DNA of 64,000 nucleotides. Origin: an uncultured Rhodospirillales bacterium. Its GTDB lineage: Bacteria > Pseudomonadota > Alphaproteobacteria > RF32 > CAG-239. The notes beneath the pieces were generated by a model that made no database searches, had not been told where the DNA came from, and saw only the letters and a program-made list of their open reading frames with translations. The stretch is taken from assembly GCA_902761715.1 (NCBI GenBank), contig CACWLK010000012.1:1-64000 (forward strand), given 5' to 3'. The position numbers were made by a program, and so were the translations under genes. The number at the start of each line of letters is the position of its first letter. Positions within the stretch are counted from its first letter, which is position 1. This document shows positions 40,663-48,493 of the stretch, one piece after another.

Positions 40663-42171
40663 ATGACAGATACATCACACAAAGCAGCTTCGCAAACTTT
40701 GCGAGAAATTGCCTCATGGCTTCCGGGCCGCGGTTCTGCCGACAGCGATTTGTTGCCGGAATTGGACACGATTGTTGCCCGGTCGCGTGACTTAACGCGA
40801 AATCATGGAATTGCCGCCGGTGCAATGCAGACCTTGTCCGATAACATTGTCGGTACCGGGTTTCGTTTATCGGCCAAGCCGGACTATAAGGCACTCGGCA
40901 AAACCAAGGAATGGGAAGAAGAATGGCAAGCACATGTTGAAAGTTTATGGCGATCCTGGTCCGAAACTTTTGAATGTGATGCGGCCAAGTCCTTAACTTT
41001 CCATGGCCTGACGACACAAGTTTTCAAGTCTTGCCTGATCAACGGCGAGGCTTTGGCTATTCCGCTATGGCTGAAAGACCGGAAGTTTTCTACCGCAATT
41101 CAGTTGGTAGAGCCCGACCGGTTGTCTAATCCAAACGGCCAAACGGATAGCAAAACCCTCCGCGGTGGTATTGAAATAGATAAATATGGCGCACCAGTTG
41201 CCTACTATATTCAAAAAGACCACCCAGGCGACTTTTGGACAGGAACTGCGTCTTGGGAGCGTATTCCGGCATTTACTTCATTTGGCCGGAGACGAGTTCT
41301 ACACGTTCACGATATCAGCCGTATCGGCCAATCTCGTGGAAAGCCTGTCCTCAGTTCCATAATGCCGATGTTCAAAATGTTGGACCATTACGAACGATCA
41401 GAGCTTCAGGCCGCGATCGTCAACGCAATGATTGCCGCATTTATTGAAACTCCGATGGATGGCGAAAGCCTGAACGAACTGTTCGGCGGCTCAAGTGATG
41501 ATTACCTGTCTGCGAAAAAGGATTGGCAGGTTAAACTTGAAGGTGGCTCTATCATCCCTGTTTTTCCTGGTGATAAAGTCGCGCCATTCACACCATCACG
41601 ACCGAACTCGGCTTATGGAGCTTTCGTTGAAAACTTGCTCCGACACATCGGAACCGGCCTCAACATTCCATACGAATTGCTCTTGAAAGACTTTTCAAAG
41701 ACCAATTATTCGTCAGCCCGGTCCGCATTGTTGGAAGCCTGGCGATACTTTAACGGCCGCCGGCAATGGCTTTCCACTTACTGGGCTACGCCGGTTTATG
41801 AGCTATGGCTGGAAGAAGCCGTCAATAAAGGCTTGGTTGATGCACCGGACTTCTACGAGAACCGCTACGCTTACACAAGATGTAAATGGATCGGTCCGGG
41901 TCGCGGCTGGGTTGACCCGGTCAAAGAAGCTCAGGCCTGCCAAATCCGAATGGACATCGGGCTTTCTACATTAGAGGCCGAATGCGCTGGTCAAGGCTTG
42001 GACTGGGAAGAAGTTTTGGAACAACGGGCGAGAGAAAAAGCCAAACTCGCCGAATTAGGTTTAACAACAGGAGATAATAATGAAACTCATGCAAAAAACA
42101 GTGTGGGCAATAACGCCCGAGATGCTTTCGACAATGATAGCGATAGCGCACCAAACGAACCGAACACCTGA
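40663..42171 (+). CDS. Portal protein (lambda gpB family)
   Basis: A 502-aa portal ring subunit through which DNA enters and leaves the capsid. Motifs typical of the lambda-type portal are VARSRDLTRNHGIAAGAMQT, DNIVGTGFRLSAKPD, LVEPDRLSNPNG, HVHDISRIGQSRGKP and NIPYELLLKDFSKTNYSSAR. The C-terminus is a Asn/Asp/Glu-rich tail. It overlaps the protease gene by 92 bases. Confidence 0.95.
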   Translation: MTDTSHKAASQTLREIASWLPGRGSADSDLLPELDTIVARSRDLTRNHGIAAGAMQTLSDNIVGTGFRLSAKPDYKALGKTKEWEEEWQAHVESLWRSWSETFECDAAKSLTFHGLTTQVFKSCLINGEALAIPLWLKDRKFSTAIQLVEPDRLSNPNGQTDSKTLRGGIEIDKYGAPVAYYIQKDHPGDFWTGTASWERIPAFTSFGRRRVLHVHDISRIGQSRGKPVLSSIMPMFKMLDHYERSELQAAIVNAMIAAFIETPMDGESLNELFGGSSDDYLSAKKDWQVKLEGGSIIPVFPGDKVAPFTPSRPNSAYGAFVENLLRHIGTGLNIPYELLLKDFSKTNYSSARSALLEAWRYFNGRRQWLSTYWATPVYELWLEEAVNKGLVDAPDFYENRYAYTRCKWIGPGRGWVDPVKEAQACQIRMDIGLSTLEAECAGQGLDWEEVLEQRAREKAKLAELGLTTGDNNETHAKNSVGNNARDAFDNDSDSAPNEPNT

Positions 42172-43192
42172 GGCCATTGCCAAAGAAATGGGCCGCGATA
42201 TGAAAAACACCTACGCCGTCTCCACCCGAGGCGGCGTTGCTGTTATTCCGGTAACCGGTCCGCTTTTCAGACACGCCAACCTTTTGACAGCGATCTGTGG
42301 CGCGACATCTTACGAACTATTGGCGCAGGACTTTAACAAAGCCCTGAACGACCCGAACATATCAGCTATTTTGTTTGATGTGGACAGTCCGGGCGGCGAA
42401 GTCAACGGCTGTTCGGAACTGGCCGATATGATTTACAACGCCCGAGGTAAAAAGCCGATTATCGCTTATGCCTCCGGTTCTTGTTGTTCTGGTGCTTACT
42501 GGATTGCTTCGGCCTGCGACAAGATTATGGCGGCCGATACCGCAATCCTCGGTTCTATCGGGGTGGTGTCCATCTTTGAAAAAGAGGGCGAGAAAAAGAC
42601 CATTGAAATTGTTTCCTCGCAGAGCCCGAACAAGCGGCCTGATGTGGAAACAGAAGAAGGAAAAGCCAAAATCCAAGAGCACATTGATGCCTTGGCCGAG
42701 GTTTTTATCAATAAAGTTGCACTTCACAGGGATATATCGCCGAAAGATGTCATCGAAAACTTCGGTGGCGGTGATGTCTTTGTGGGGGACAAAGCTGTTC
42801 GGATCGGTCTGGCGGACAGTTTGGCTTCATTTGAAGCTATCATCTCAGACCTTAACATTAATTCAACGGAGAAATCATTCATGAATGAAAACTTAGAAAA
42901 GCCAGCCGTTGACATCAAAGCTATGGAACGCGAGCGCATGTCTCAAGTTCTTTCGGCTGAAGGTGTTAAGGGCAAAGAAGCAACCGCTCAAGCGTTGCTC
43001 GCAAAAACCGATCTGTCTGCAACAGACATTTTGGCCATCTTAGAAACAGTGCCGTCAGCCAAACAAAGCAATGCTTTTGAACAGGCAATGGCACAAATCA
43101 AAAATCCGGCGATCACACCATCTGCCGAAGATAACGAAGAAACACCTGAAGACGTTGCTGACCGCATCGCTTCATACACAATTGGAGGTTAA
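42080..43192 (+). CDS. S49 (SppA-like) capsid maturation protease with C-terminal scaffold
   Basis: 370 aa, gpC-like. The ATG 42080 follows AGGAGAT within the portal gene. The protease part has FDVDSPGGEVNGC, the SGSCCSGAYWIAS segment that holds the catalytic Ser in this family, and LGSIGVV. The C-terminal 103 residues are helical and charged (ERMSQVLSAEGVKGKEATAQ) and resemble a scaffold. An in-frame internal ATG can make this part alone. The protein processes the prohead of the gpD/gpE capsid encoded next. Confidence 0.92.
   Translation: MKLMQKTVWAITPEMLSTMIAIAHQTNRTPEAIAKEMGRDMKNTYAVSTRGGVAVIPVTGPLFRHANLLTAICGATSYELLAQDFNKALNDPNISAILFDVDSPGGEVNGCSELADMIYNARGKKPIIAYASGSCCSGAYWIASACDKIMAADTAILGSIGVVSIFEKEGEKKTIEIVSSQSPNKRPDVETEEGKAKIQEHIDALAEVFINKVALHRDISPKDVIENFGGGDVFVGDKAVRIGLADSLASFEAIISDLNINSTEKSFMNENLEKPAVDIKAMERERMSQVLSAEGVKGKEATAQALLAKTDLSATDILAILETVPSAKQSNAFEQAMAQIKNPAITPSAEDNEETPEDVADRIASYTIGG
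42881..43192 (+). CDS. Internal-start scaffold protein (Nu3-like)
   Basis: An in-frame ATG at 42881 follows GGAG with a suitable spacing and begins a 103-aa helical protein (MNENLEKPAVDIKAMERERM) identical to the end of the protease. Lambda makes its scaffold Nu3 in the same way inside gene C. No other scaffold gene is visible between protease and capsid. Confidence 0.65.
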   Translation: MNENLEKPAVDIKAMERERMSQVLSAEGVKGKEATAQALLAKTDLSATDILAILETVPSAKQSNAFEQAMAQIKNPAITPSAEDNEETPEDVADRIASYTIGG

Positions 43193-43195
43193 AAT

Positions 43196-43546
43196 ATGAC
43201 TGTACAAGGATTTACGGATCAAGGATCCACAACCGCTGACAACTTGATTGCCGGCGAATTCCCTCGTGTCTCTGAACTCGCAACCATTACGGGTGGTAAT
43301 TATGCCCGCGGAACGGTCTTAAAGGATTCAAGCGGAAGTCTTACCATTTGTGGTACATCTGACACACCTGAAGCCATTTTGGCTGAGGCTGTTGATGCCA
43401 CAAGTGAAGATAAACAAGCCGTTGTTTATTTGACCGGCGAGTTTAACTCTGCGGCTCTGACTGTGGCAAGCGGTTCAACCGTTGCAGGCTTAAAAGCCAA
43501 GCTCAGAGCAAAAAGCATTTTCGTAAAAACAAATCAAGCATACTGA
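43196..43546 (+). CDS. Head decoration protein (lambda gpD family)
   Basis: 116 aa. It contains PRVSELATITGGNYARGTVL and AVDATSEDKQAVVYLTGEF, the usual gpD/HDPD patterns. Trimers of gpD cement the expanded capsid. It starts 3 bases after the protease stop and is followed by the major capsid protein. Length matches lambda gpD (110 aa). Confidence 0.92.
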   Translation: MTVQGFTDQGSTTADNLIAGEFPRVSELATITGGNYARGTVLKDSSGSLTICGTSDTPEAILAEAVDATSEDKQAVVYLTGEFNSAALTVASGSTVAGLKAKLRAKSIFVKTNQAY

Positions 43547-43558
43547 AAGGAATAAATA

Positions 43559-44587
43559 ATGGATATTTTTTCAACACAAGTGCTCGCAAAAGTCGTTGAA
43601 CGTTTACACACGCCTTCGTCTTTCTTGCTCGACACCTTCTTCCCGAATGTGCAAACTTCGGATAAAGAAGAGATCTTTTTTGATGTAACGGACAGCAAGC
43701 CGCGCATCTCTCCGTTTGTTTCTCCACTTCTTCCCGGCAAAGTCGTTGATAGCGGTGGTTATCAGACCAAATCATTCAAGCCGGCTTATGTGAAAGACAA
43801 ACGTCGCTTTGATGCAAACATTCCGTATAAACGCGTTGCCGGTGAGATTATCGGCGGCTCTCTGTCTCCATCTCAACGCTATGAACGCGCTTTGGCCACA
43901 ACTTTGACCGACCAGTTGGAAAATCTGACCCGTCGTGAAGAAGTCATGGCGGCCGAAATCTTAAGAACCGGACAAGTTGTTGTTTCCGGCGATGGTTATC
44001 CATCTACAACGGTGAACTTCGGACGTGATGCGGCTTTGACAAAGGCCTTAACCGGTTCTGCCACATGGGAAACTGCGGCTGTTAACCCGATTGAGGACTT
44101 GGAGGACTGGGCAGATTTGGTTCAAACAAAGTCCGGTATGATCGCAAAAACGGTCATCATGGATCCTGAAGCATGGAAAATCTTCCGTTCAAAAGATGAT
44201 GTGAAGAAGTTCTTGGATTACCGCAGAGGCACCAACAACACTTTGAATGTTGACCCGATCATTCGTGGTGAAAACTCCAAAGTGCGCTACGTTGGCTCTA
44301 TCGGTGACTTTGATATCTATGTTTACAATGACATTTATATCAATGATGCCGGTGTTGAAAGCAAACTCTTGCCGGCCAAAACCGTCATCATGGGAGCCAA
44401 AGACGGACTGGAAGGCACACGTTGCTATGGGGCCATTCATGACGAAAAGGCAAACTGGACAGCCCACAGATATTTCACGAAGTCTTGGGTTGAGGAAGAT
44501 CCATCGGTTCGCTGGTTGCTGTTGCAATCTGCGCCTTTGGTCGTTCCTTACCGTCCGAATGCTTCATTCTGTGCAACCATTGGCTAG
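43559..44587 (+). CDS. Major capsid protein (lambda gpE family)
   Basis: 342 aa. It begins MDIFSTQVLAKVVERL and carries FFPNVQTSDKEEIFFDV, the repeated FVSPLLPGKVV region and RFDANIPYKRVAGEIIGG. The region LKDPEAWKIFRSKDDVKKFL-like (EAWKIFRSKDDVKKF) is the lambda gpE fold signature. This is an HK97-fold capsid subunit, next to its decoration protein. Confidence 0.94.
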   Translation: MDIFSTQVLAKVVERLHTPSSFLLDTFFPNVQTSDKEEIFFDVTDSKPRISPFVSPLLPGKVVDSGGYQTKSFKPAYVKDKRRFDANIPYKRVAGEIIGGSLSPSQRYERALATTLTDQLENLTRREEVMAAEILRTGQVVVSGDGYPSTTVNFGRDAALTKALTGSATWETAAVNPIEDLEDWADLVQTKSGMIAKTVIMDPEAWKIFRSKDDVKKFLDYRRGTNNTLNVDPIIRGENSKVRYVGSIGDFDIYVYNDIYINDAGVESKLLPAKTVIMGAKDGLEGTRCYGAIHDEKANWTAHRYFTKSWVEEDPSVRWLLLQSAPLVVPYRPNASFCATIG

Positions 44588-44596
44588 GAGGTATAA

Positions 44597-44833
44597 ATGC
44601 GTATTAAGGCTTTGATTACGTTAGTTGTGTCTGCCGGCAAAGAAATCGCACCCGGTAAGGAGTATGATTTAAACGAAGCAGATGCAAAAAGTCTGATTGA
44701 ACGCGGCTTTGCGGTGGTTGTTAAAGGTGGCCAAAAACCGGCAACTCAGCAACAACCGCCACAGAAACCTAATGAAACAGGAGGTAAAGATGACCCTTCC
44801 TCTCAAAAAGGCGGTGGACAGCCTGTTCAATAG
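44597..44833 (+). CDS. Small structural-region protein, 78 aa
   Basis: A beta-rich N-terminus (MRIKALITLVVSAGKEIAPG, NEADAKSLIERGFAVVV) precedes a Gln/Pro/Gly low-complexity tail. Short proteins of this kind follow the capsid gene in many phages, as head-completion or DUF-class proteins. It overlaps the next gene by 44 bases. Function unproven. Confidence 0.7.
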   Translation: MRIKALITLVVSAGKEIAPGKEYDLNEADAKSLIERGFAVVVKGGQKPATQQQPPQKPNETGGKDDPSSQKGGGQPVQ

Positions 44834-45083
44834 ATGCGGAACGACCGGGACATATCAAGGACGTGAAGTCCTTTTTTTGTTGACCGAACCGGACGAAGTT
44901 GTCGGTGTGGGCTTTGTTAACGCTCACACCGATACGCATTTAATGAGGATCCGGCTTTCTGATGCGCCCGATTTAGCTGTCGGGGACACGATAGAAACAG
45001 ATACGGCAACCTATCGGGTGCATACGGAACCGGTCAAAGATATTCATAACTTGGTATGGAGTGTTGATGTGCTATGCAATTAA
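44790..45083 (+). CDS. Head-tail joining protein (gpFII-like)
   Basis: 97 aa. ATG 44790 follows AGGAGG. The beta-rich sequence ends LAVGDTIETDTATYRVHTEP and KDIHNLVWSVDV, a pattern of the Phage_attach/gpFII class that joins head to tail. It overlaps the next gene by 10 bases. Confidence 0.72.
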   Translation: MTLPLKKAVDSLFNRCGTTGTYQGREVLFLLTEPDEVVGVGFVNAHTDTHLMRIRLSDAPDLAVGDTIETDTATYRVHTEPVKDIHNLVWSVDVLCN

Positions 45084-45649
45084 AACTTGCATTACAGGGA
45101 AAACTGTCTGATGTCATGGAAAAGCACTACACAGATGGTGCAAAGGCTGTGACCTTGGGAATTACGGCGGCAACAAACGGATTAAAGTCATCTTTACGTG
45201 AACAAGTTCGTTCTGCCGGCATGAGTTCTCGCATGGCCAACACATGGCGCGGTGTCGTCTATCCGAAAGGGAAAACGAGTATCAGCGCGGCCGGACAGGT
45301 TTATTCTAATGCCGAAAAGATAATGCTTGGCTTTGAATACGGCAGTATTATCCGCGGCAAGAACGGTCTGTGGCTGGCCATTCCGACAGATGCCATTCCG
45401 AAAAAAGCACGCGGCAAGCGTATGACACCGGGTCTTTATGAACAGATGAAAGGCGTGCGGTTACAATTTGTGTACCGCCGCAACGCCTGTTCGTTACTGG
45501 TGCATACCAAAAAGAAAAAGACGGTCATCGCCTTTATCTTGGTGCCGCAGGTCAAAATGCCGAAATTGATTAACTTTGCAACCGAAAGCGAGCGTTGGCA
45601 AGAAAAAGTGCCGAGCTTGATTTTAGAAAACTGGAGCGAAGATGAGTAA
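45074..45649 (+). CDS. Tail completion protein (gpZ-like / DUF6441)
   Basis: 191 aa. The helical start (KAVTLGITAATNGLKSSLRE) and the later GSIIRGKNGLWLAIPTDAIPKKARG followed by PGLYEQMKGVRLQFVYRR match DUF6441, seen at the gpZ position. By place it should act in tail-to-head connection. It overlaps neighbours on both sides. Confidence 0.72.
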   Translation: MQLKLALQGKLSDVMEKHYTDGAKAVTLGITAATNGLKSSLREQVRSAGMSSRMANTWRGVVYPKGKTSISAAGQVYSNAEKIMLGFEYGSIIRGKNGLWLAIPTDAIPKKARGKRMTPGLYEQMKGVRLQFVYRRNACSLLVHTKKKKTVIAFILVPQVKMPKLINFATESERWQEKVPSLILENWSEDE

Positions 45650-46067
45650 AAGAGAAATCGTATTAAACGCTTTATTTGAAAGACTTTCTACACTTGATGT
45701 AACCGTTAAACGAAACGACCTTCTGCCACAGAAAATTCCTGATGGCGGTTTGGTTATTTTGCGCGATGGTAATGTCGGTGAGCCTGAGATTTTATTATCC
45801 CCGGCTTGCTACATTTTCACACATCGGGCCGAATTGGAAGTCATTGTTCAAAAAGAAACACCGGCCGAGCGCGATCAGGCCTTGGACGGATTGTTGGTTC
45901 AAATCGGTGAGCTTTTACAAGAAGATCCTCGCCTGGGCGGTGAAGTTGATTATATGCACGCTGATCCACCCGAGTTTGTGGAAGAACCGGTCGAAGGTGG
46001 CGTAACCATCAAAGGCGCAATCGTTCCCATCGTTTTAGAATATACCTCAATTTCAAACTTAATTTAA
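45642..46067 (+). CDS. Tail terminator-like protein (gpU position)
   Basis: 141 aa. It contains KREIVLNALFERLSTL at the N-terminus and ETPAERDQALDGLLVQIGELL in the middle, a pattern shared with minor tail proteins that are sometimes misnamed acyl-CoA transferases. By position it is the tail terminator. The following gene is the tail tube. Confidence 0.72.
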   Translation: MSKREIVLNALFERLSTLDVTVKRNDLLPQKIPDGGLVILRDGNVGEPEILLSPACYIFTHRAELEVIVQKETPAERDQALDGLLVQIGELLQEDPRLGGEVDYMHADPPEFVEEPVEGGVTIKGAIVPIVLEYTSISNLI

Positions 46068-46081
46068 CAAAGGAGACAATT

Positions 46082-47023
46082 ATGTCACGAGCATATGGCT
46101 GGAATGCCAAATTACTTATTGCTGAAGAAAGCACCTACGGCACTCTTTCTTCGGGACCTTATACCCAAGTGCCGTTTGCATCAAGCGCAATTGACAGCGA
46201 ACAAGGGTTGATTTCTTCAAACGTTTTGGGACTTGGCCGCGACCCGACCACTCCGTTCCAAGATGTGATCAATGTTGAAGGTGACCTGGCTGTTCCGGTT
46301 GACCTTAGGAACATCGGAATTTGGCTGAAAGCTGTCTTTGGCACACCAACAACATCTGTAGAAAATAGTGTTTATACCCACACATATGAGAGCGGAAAGA
46401 CCTCTTTGCCGAGCTATTCTTTGGAATTAGGCTTGGCTGAAGTTCCGGAATATATCCGTTTCCTGGGAGCGCGAGCAAACTCTATCGCTTTTAACTTCGC
46501 CCGTTCAGGTGAAGCTCAGGCTACAGTTTCGTTAATGGCCCAAAGTGAAACAGCCGCGAATACATCAATATCCGTTGCCCCTGTGGTAAAAAACTACACA
46601 CGCTTTTCACAGTTCCAAGGCTTTATTAAATCAGGCGGACAAACATTGGCCAATGTGACCAGTGCTTCGGTTACCTACTCAAATAACCTTGAAAAGATTG
46701 AGACGATCCGAAGCGATGGTAAAGTAGAAGCCATTGACCTTGGGGTCGCTTCCTTGTCCGGTTCGATCGCAGTCCGTTATGGTGACAATACTCTGATGGA
46801 CAAGGCGCGTGCCGGTATTCCTGTGGACTTAGAGCTTGGTTATCAGCTCTCTGAAAGCCAAAAACTGGTCATCACATGTCATGAAGTCTATTTGCCTAAA
46901 CCGAAACGTTCTATTTCGGGTCCGGGCGGCATTGAGTGCTCTTATGATTTCCAAGGCGCAAAGAATGCAAGTCTTGGCAAAATGGTAACCGTTCAATTGA
47001 TTAACGATGTGGAGGAATACTAA
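46082..47023 (+). CDS. Tail tube protein
   Basis: 313 aa. The N-terminal AYGWNAKLLIAEESTYG, LGLGRDPTTPFQDVINVEGD and the immunoglobulin-like rest match the phage tail tube family (TTP). Its ring stack forms the tail channel around the tape measure. Its stop overlaps the start of the chaperone gene (TAATG). Confidence 0.88.
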   Translation: MSRAYGWNAKLLIAEESTYGTLSSGPYTQVPFASSAIDSEQGLISSNVLGLGRDPTTPFQDVINVEGDLAVPVDLRNIGIWLKAVFGTPTTSVENSVYTHTYESGKTSLPSYSLELGLAEVPEYIRFLGARANSIAFNFARSGEAQATVSLMAQSETAANTSISVAPVVKNYTRFSQFQGFIKSGGQTLANVTSASVTYSNNLEKIETIRSDGKVEAIDLGVASLSGSIAVRYGDNTLMDKARAGIPVDLELGYQLSESQKLVITCHEVYLPKPKRSISGPGGIECSYDFQGAKNASLGKMVTVQLINDVEEY

Positions 47024-47559
47024 TGTTAAAGTTAAAGTTTAAGAACGAGCCTTATTGGCTGGACTTGGGAATGGGTGTCAGGGTCAAAGTAAAACCCTGT
47101 ACATCTTCGGTCTTTTATGAGGCAAAAGCCTTTATGAATTCAAAGGTTGCCGAGGTCGCAAAACGCTTAAAAGACGTGCGCGAAAACGGAGCCAAAGATA
47201 AAGATTTGCCTGATTTAGAGGACATTACAAAACGTGAGGCCTATGCAGATCAACAATTGATTTTAGGTCTTGCGCTGGCGGGCATTATTGAATGGGACGG
47301 CATTTTAGAAGCCGAAACAGATGAAAAAGCACCACTGACACCGGTCAAAATCGAGGAACTCTTCACGAACTTTTGGAGTATTGCCGAAACATTCAGACAG
47401 CAGTATTGCGGCATTCAAGAAATACTTGAGGCCGAAAAAAACGCATATACGCCCGAGCAAAATGGCACTTCGGCTCCGGGCGGAACTACTGCCAAGGGTG
47501 CGGCGAAGAAGGAATCAACTGTCCCCTCTACAGATGCCGATACGTCGAAACAGCCTTAA
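47023..47559 (+). CDS. Tail assembly chaperone (gpG-like)
   Basis: 178 aa. It has a compact N-terminal domain (FKNEPYWLDLGMGVRVKVKP; EAYADQQLILGLALAGIIEW), then a low-complexity Thr/Ala/Lys tail that reads like a frame not under selection. It binds the tape measure during tail assembly. The slip site AAAAAAC near its end allows a longer product. Position between tail tube and tape measure matches lambda G. Confidence 0.82.
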   Translation: MLKLKFKNEPYWLDLGMGVRVKVKPCTSSVFYEAKAFMNSKVAEVAKRLKDVRENGAKDKDLPDLEDITKREAYADQQLILGLALAGIIEWDGILEAETDEKAPLTPVKIEELFTNFWSIAETFRQQYCGIQEILEAEKNAYTPEQNGTSAPGGTTAKGAAKKESTVPSTDADTSKQP

Positions 47560-47744
47560 ACACCGTAGAAGGACATCAGGCTTGGGAGGTTTTATTAAAA
47601 CTTTCCGAGCCTGACCTTGGGGTTGCGCTGACGGTGGCTGAGAATTTGGGATTAAAAAGTGAAATCATGACGGAGTTATTGTCTGTTGGCATACAAGGTA
47701 TAAAGGCAGGAATGAATGATGAAGTAAAATTATTTAATTCATAA
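47023..47744 (+). CDS. Frameshifted tail chaperone fusion (gpGT-like), -1 at AAAAAAC
   Basis: At 47436-47442 the reading frame is A AAA AAC, a classic -1 slippery heptamer. A shift there joins codons 1-140 to a second open frame that runs without stop to TAA 47742-47744, giving about 240 aa. The second frame has conserved-looking protein sequence: a Cys-rich stretch (NYCQGCGEEGINCPLYRC), then YVETALNTVEGHQAWEVLLK. It cannot be reached by any other start nearby. Lambda G/GT uses the same mechanism. Efficiency is unknown. Confidence 0.75.
47436..47442 (+). promoter_or_regulatory. -1 programmed frameshift slippery heptamer
   Basis: A AAA AAC in frame with the gpG-like start at 47023. Both tRNAs can re-pair after slipping one base back. 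Confidence 0.75.
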
Positions 47745-47814
47745 ATATTCCTTGACTTTTTATGTATTTTTTTGCAATTTTTACTGTGGCTCTTTTTTAA
47801 GAAAGGACATATTA

Positions 47815-48423
47815 ATGCATGAAAATTATAATAATTTGATTAAAAAAGAAGAAATAAAATTTAGCAACAATATTGAAAAATGGCACAAAAGGCACGAATG
47901 TTGGAGTGAAGTTCAAAATTTAATTCAAAAAGAATTTAAGAAATTTGAGAAGTTAATAAACTCATCGACAATTCAAAAAATAAACAAACTATATTCGCTA
48001 AAAACCGATCTAACTGTTCAATTATCTTTTGGTCAACTACCAGTTGGTAAAACATTAAATTCTAAAAAAGAAATAGAGATGGAAAAAGGATCAGCAATAG
48101 TTTACTCAAAAGGTATAGACGGAAAAATATGTTGTTTGATATATAACTGTTATTCCAATCAAATGACTCCTTGCAAGAAGTGGTTTATATATAAGATTTA
48201 TTCCGACCCTTCTAAAATTTCTGAAAAAGAAATATATAAAGCATTAGAAGTTTTTCTTATGTGCACTAGGAATTCTTCTTGCACTCAAGAGATTTCATTT
48301 TTTGAAAAGATTAAATACTGGTACCACTCATCTTTTTATGATTGGTTTCTAAATATTTTTTCTTCCAAGACGTGTACTGCTATAGCAGAAAAAATATTTG
48401 AGATACTCTCTATAAAAAAATAG
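47815..48423 (+). CDS. AT-rich moron, 202 aa
   Basis: Unrecognised. It lies between the chaperone and tape measure genes, which are normally adjacent. Its codons are strikingly AT-rich (Lys, Asn, Ile and Tyr common) compared with the structural genes. ATG 47815 follows AAAGGA. It has a mostly helical N-terminus and about ten Cys in the second half. A TTGACT at 47752-47757 may be the -35 of its own promoter, though I find no good -10. A strong terminator follows. It is probably a horizontally acquired gene expressed from the prophage. Confidence 0.7.
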   Translation: MHENYNNLIKKEEIKFSNNIEKWHKRHECWSEVQNLIQKEFKKFEKLINSSTIQKINKLYSLKTDLTVQLSFGQLPVGKTLNSKKEIEMEKGSAIVYSKGIDGKICCLIYNCYSNQMTPCKKWFIYKIYSDPSKISEKEIYKALEVFLMCTRNSSCTQEISFFEKIKYWYHSSFYDWFLNIFSSKTCTAIAEKIFEILSIKK

Positions 48424-48451
48424 TGGACCACTAAAGTAATTAAATTATGCA

Positions 48452-48482
48452 CCTCAACCGTTTGGTTGGGGTGTTTTTTTAT
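48452..48482 (+). terminator. Intrinsic terminator of the AT-rich moron
   Basis: CACCTCAACC pairs with GGTTGGGGTG (one G-T pair) around GTTT, followed by TTTTTTT. Confidence 0.88.
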
Positions 48483-48493
48483 GGAAAAAACGA

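Noticed and set aside
45642-46067. Acyl-CoA transferase
   Set aside because: Such names are attached to relatives in databases, but the size, place and sequence suit a minor tail protein.
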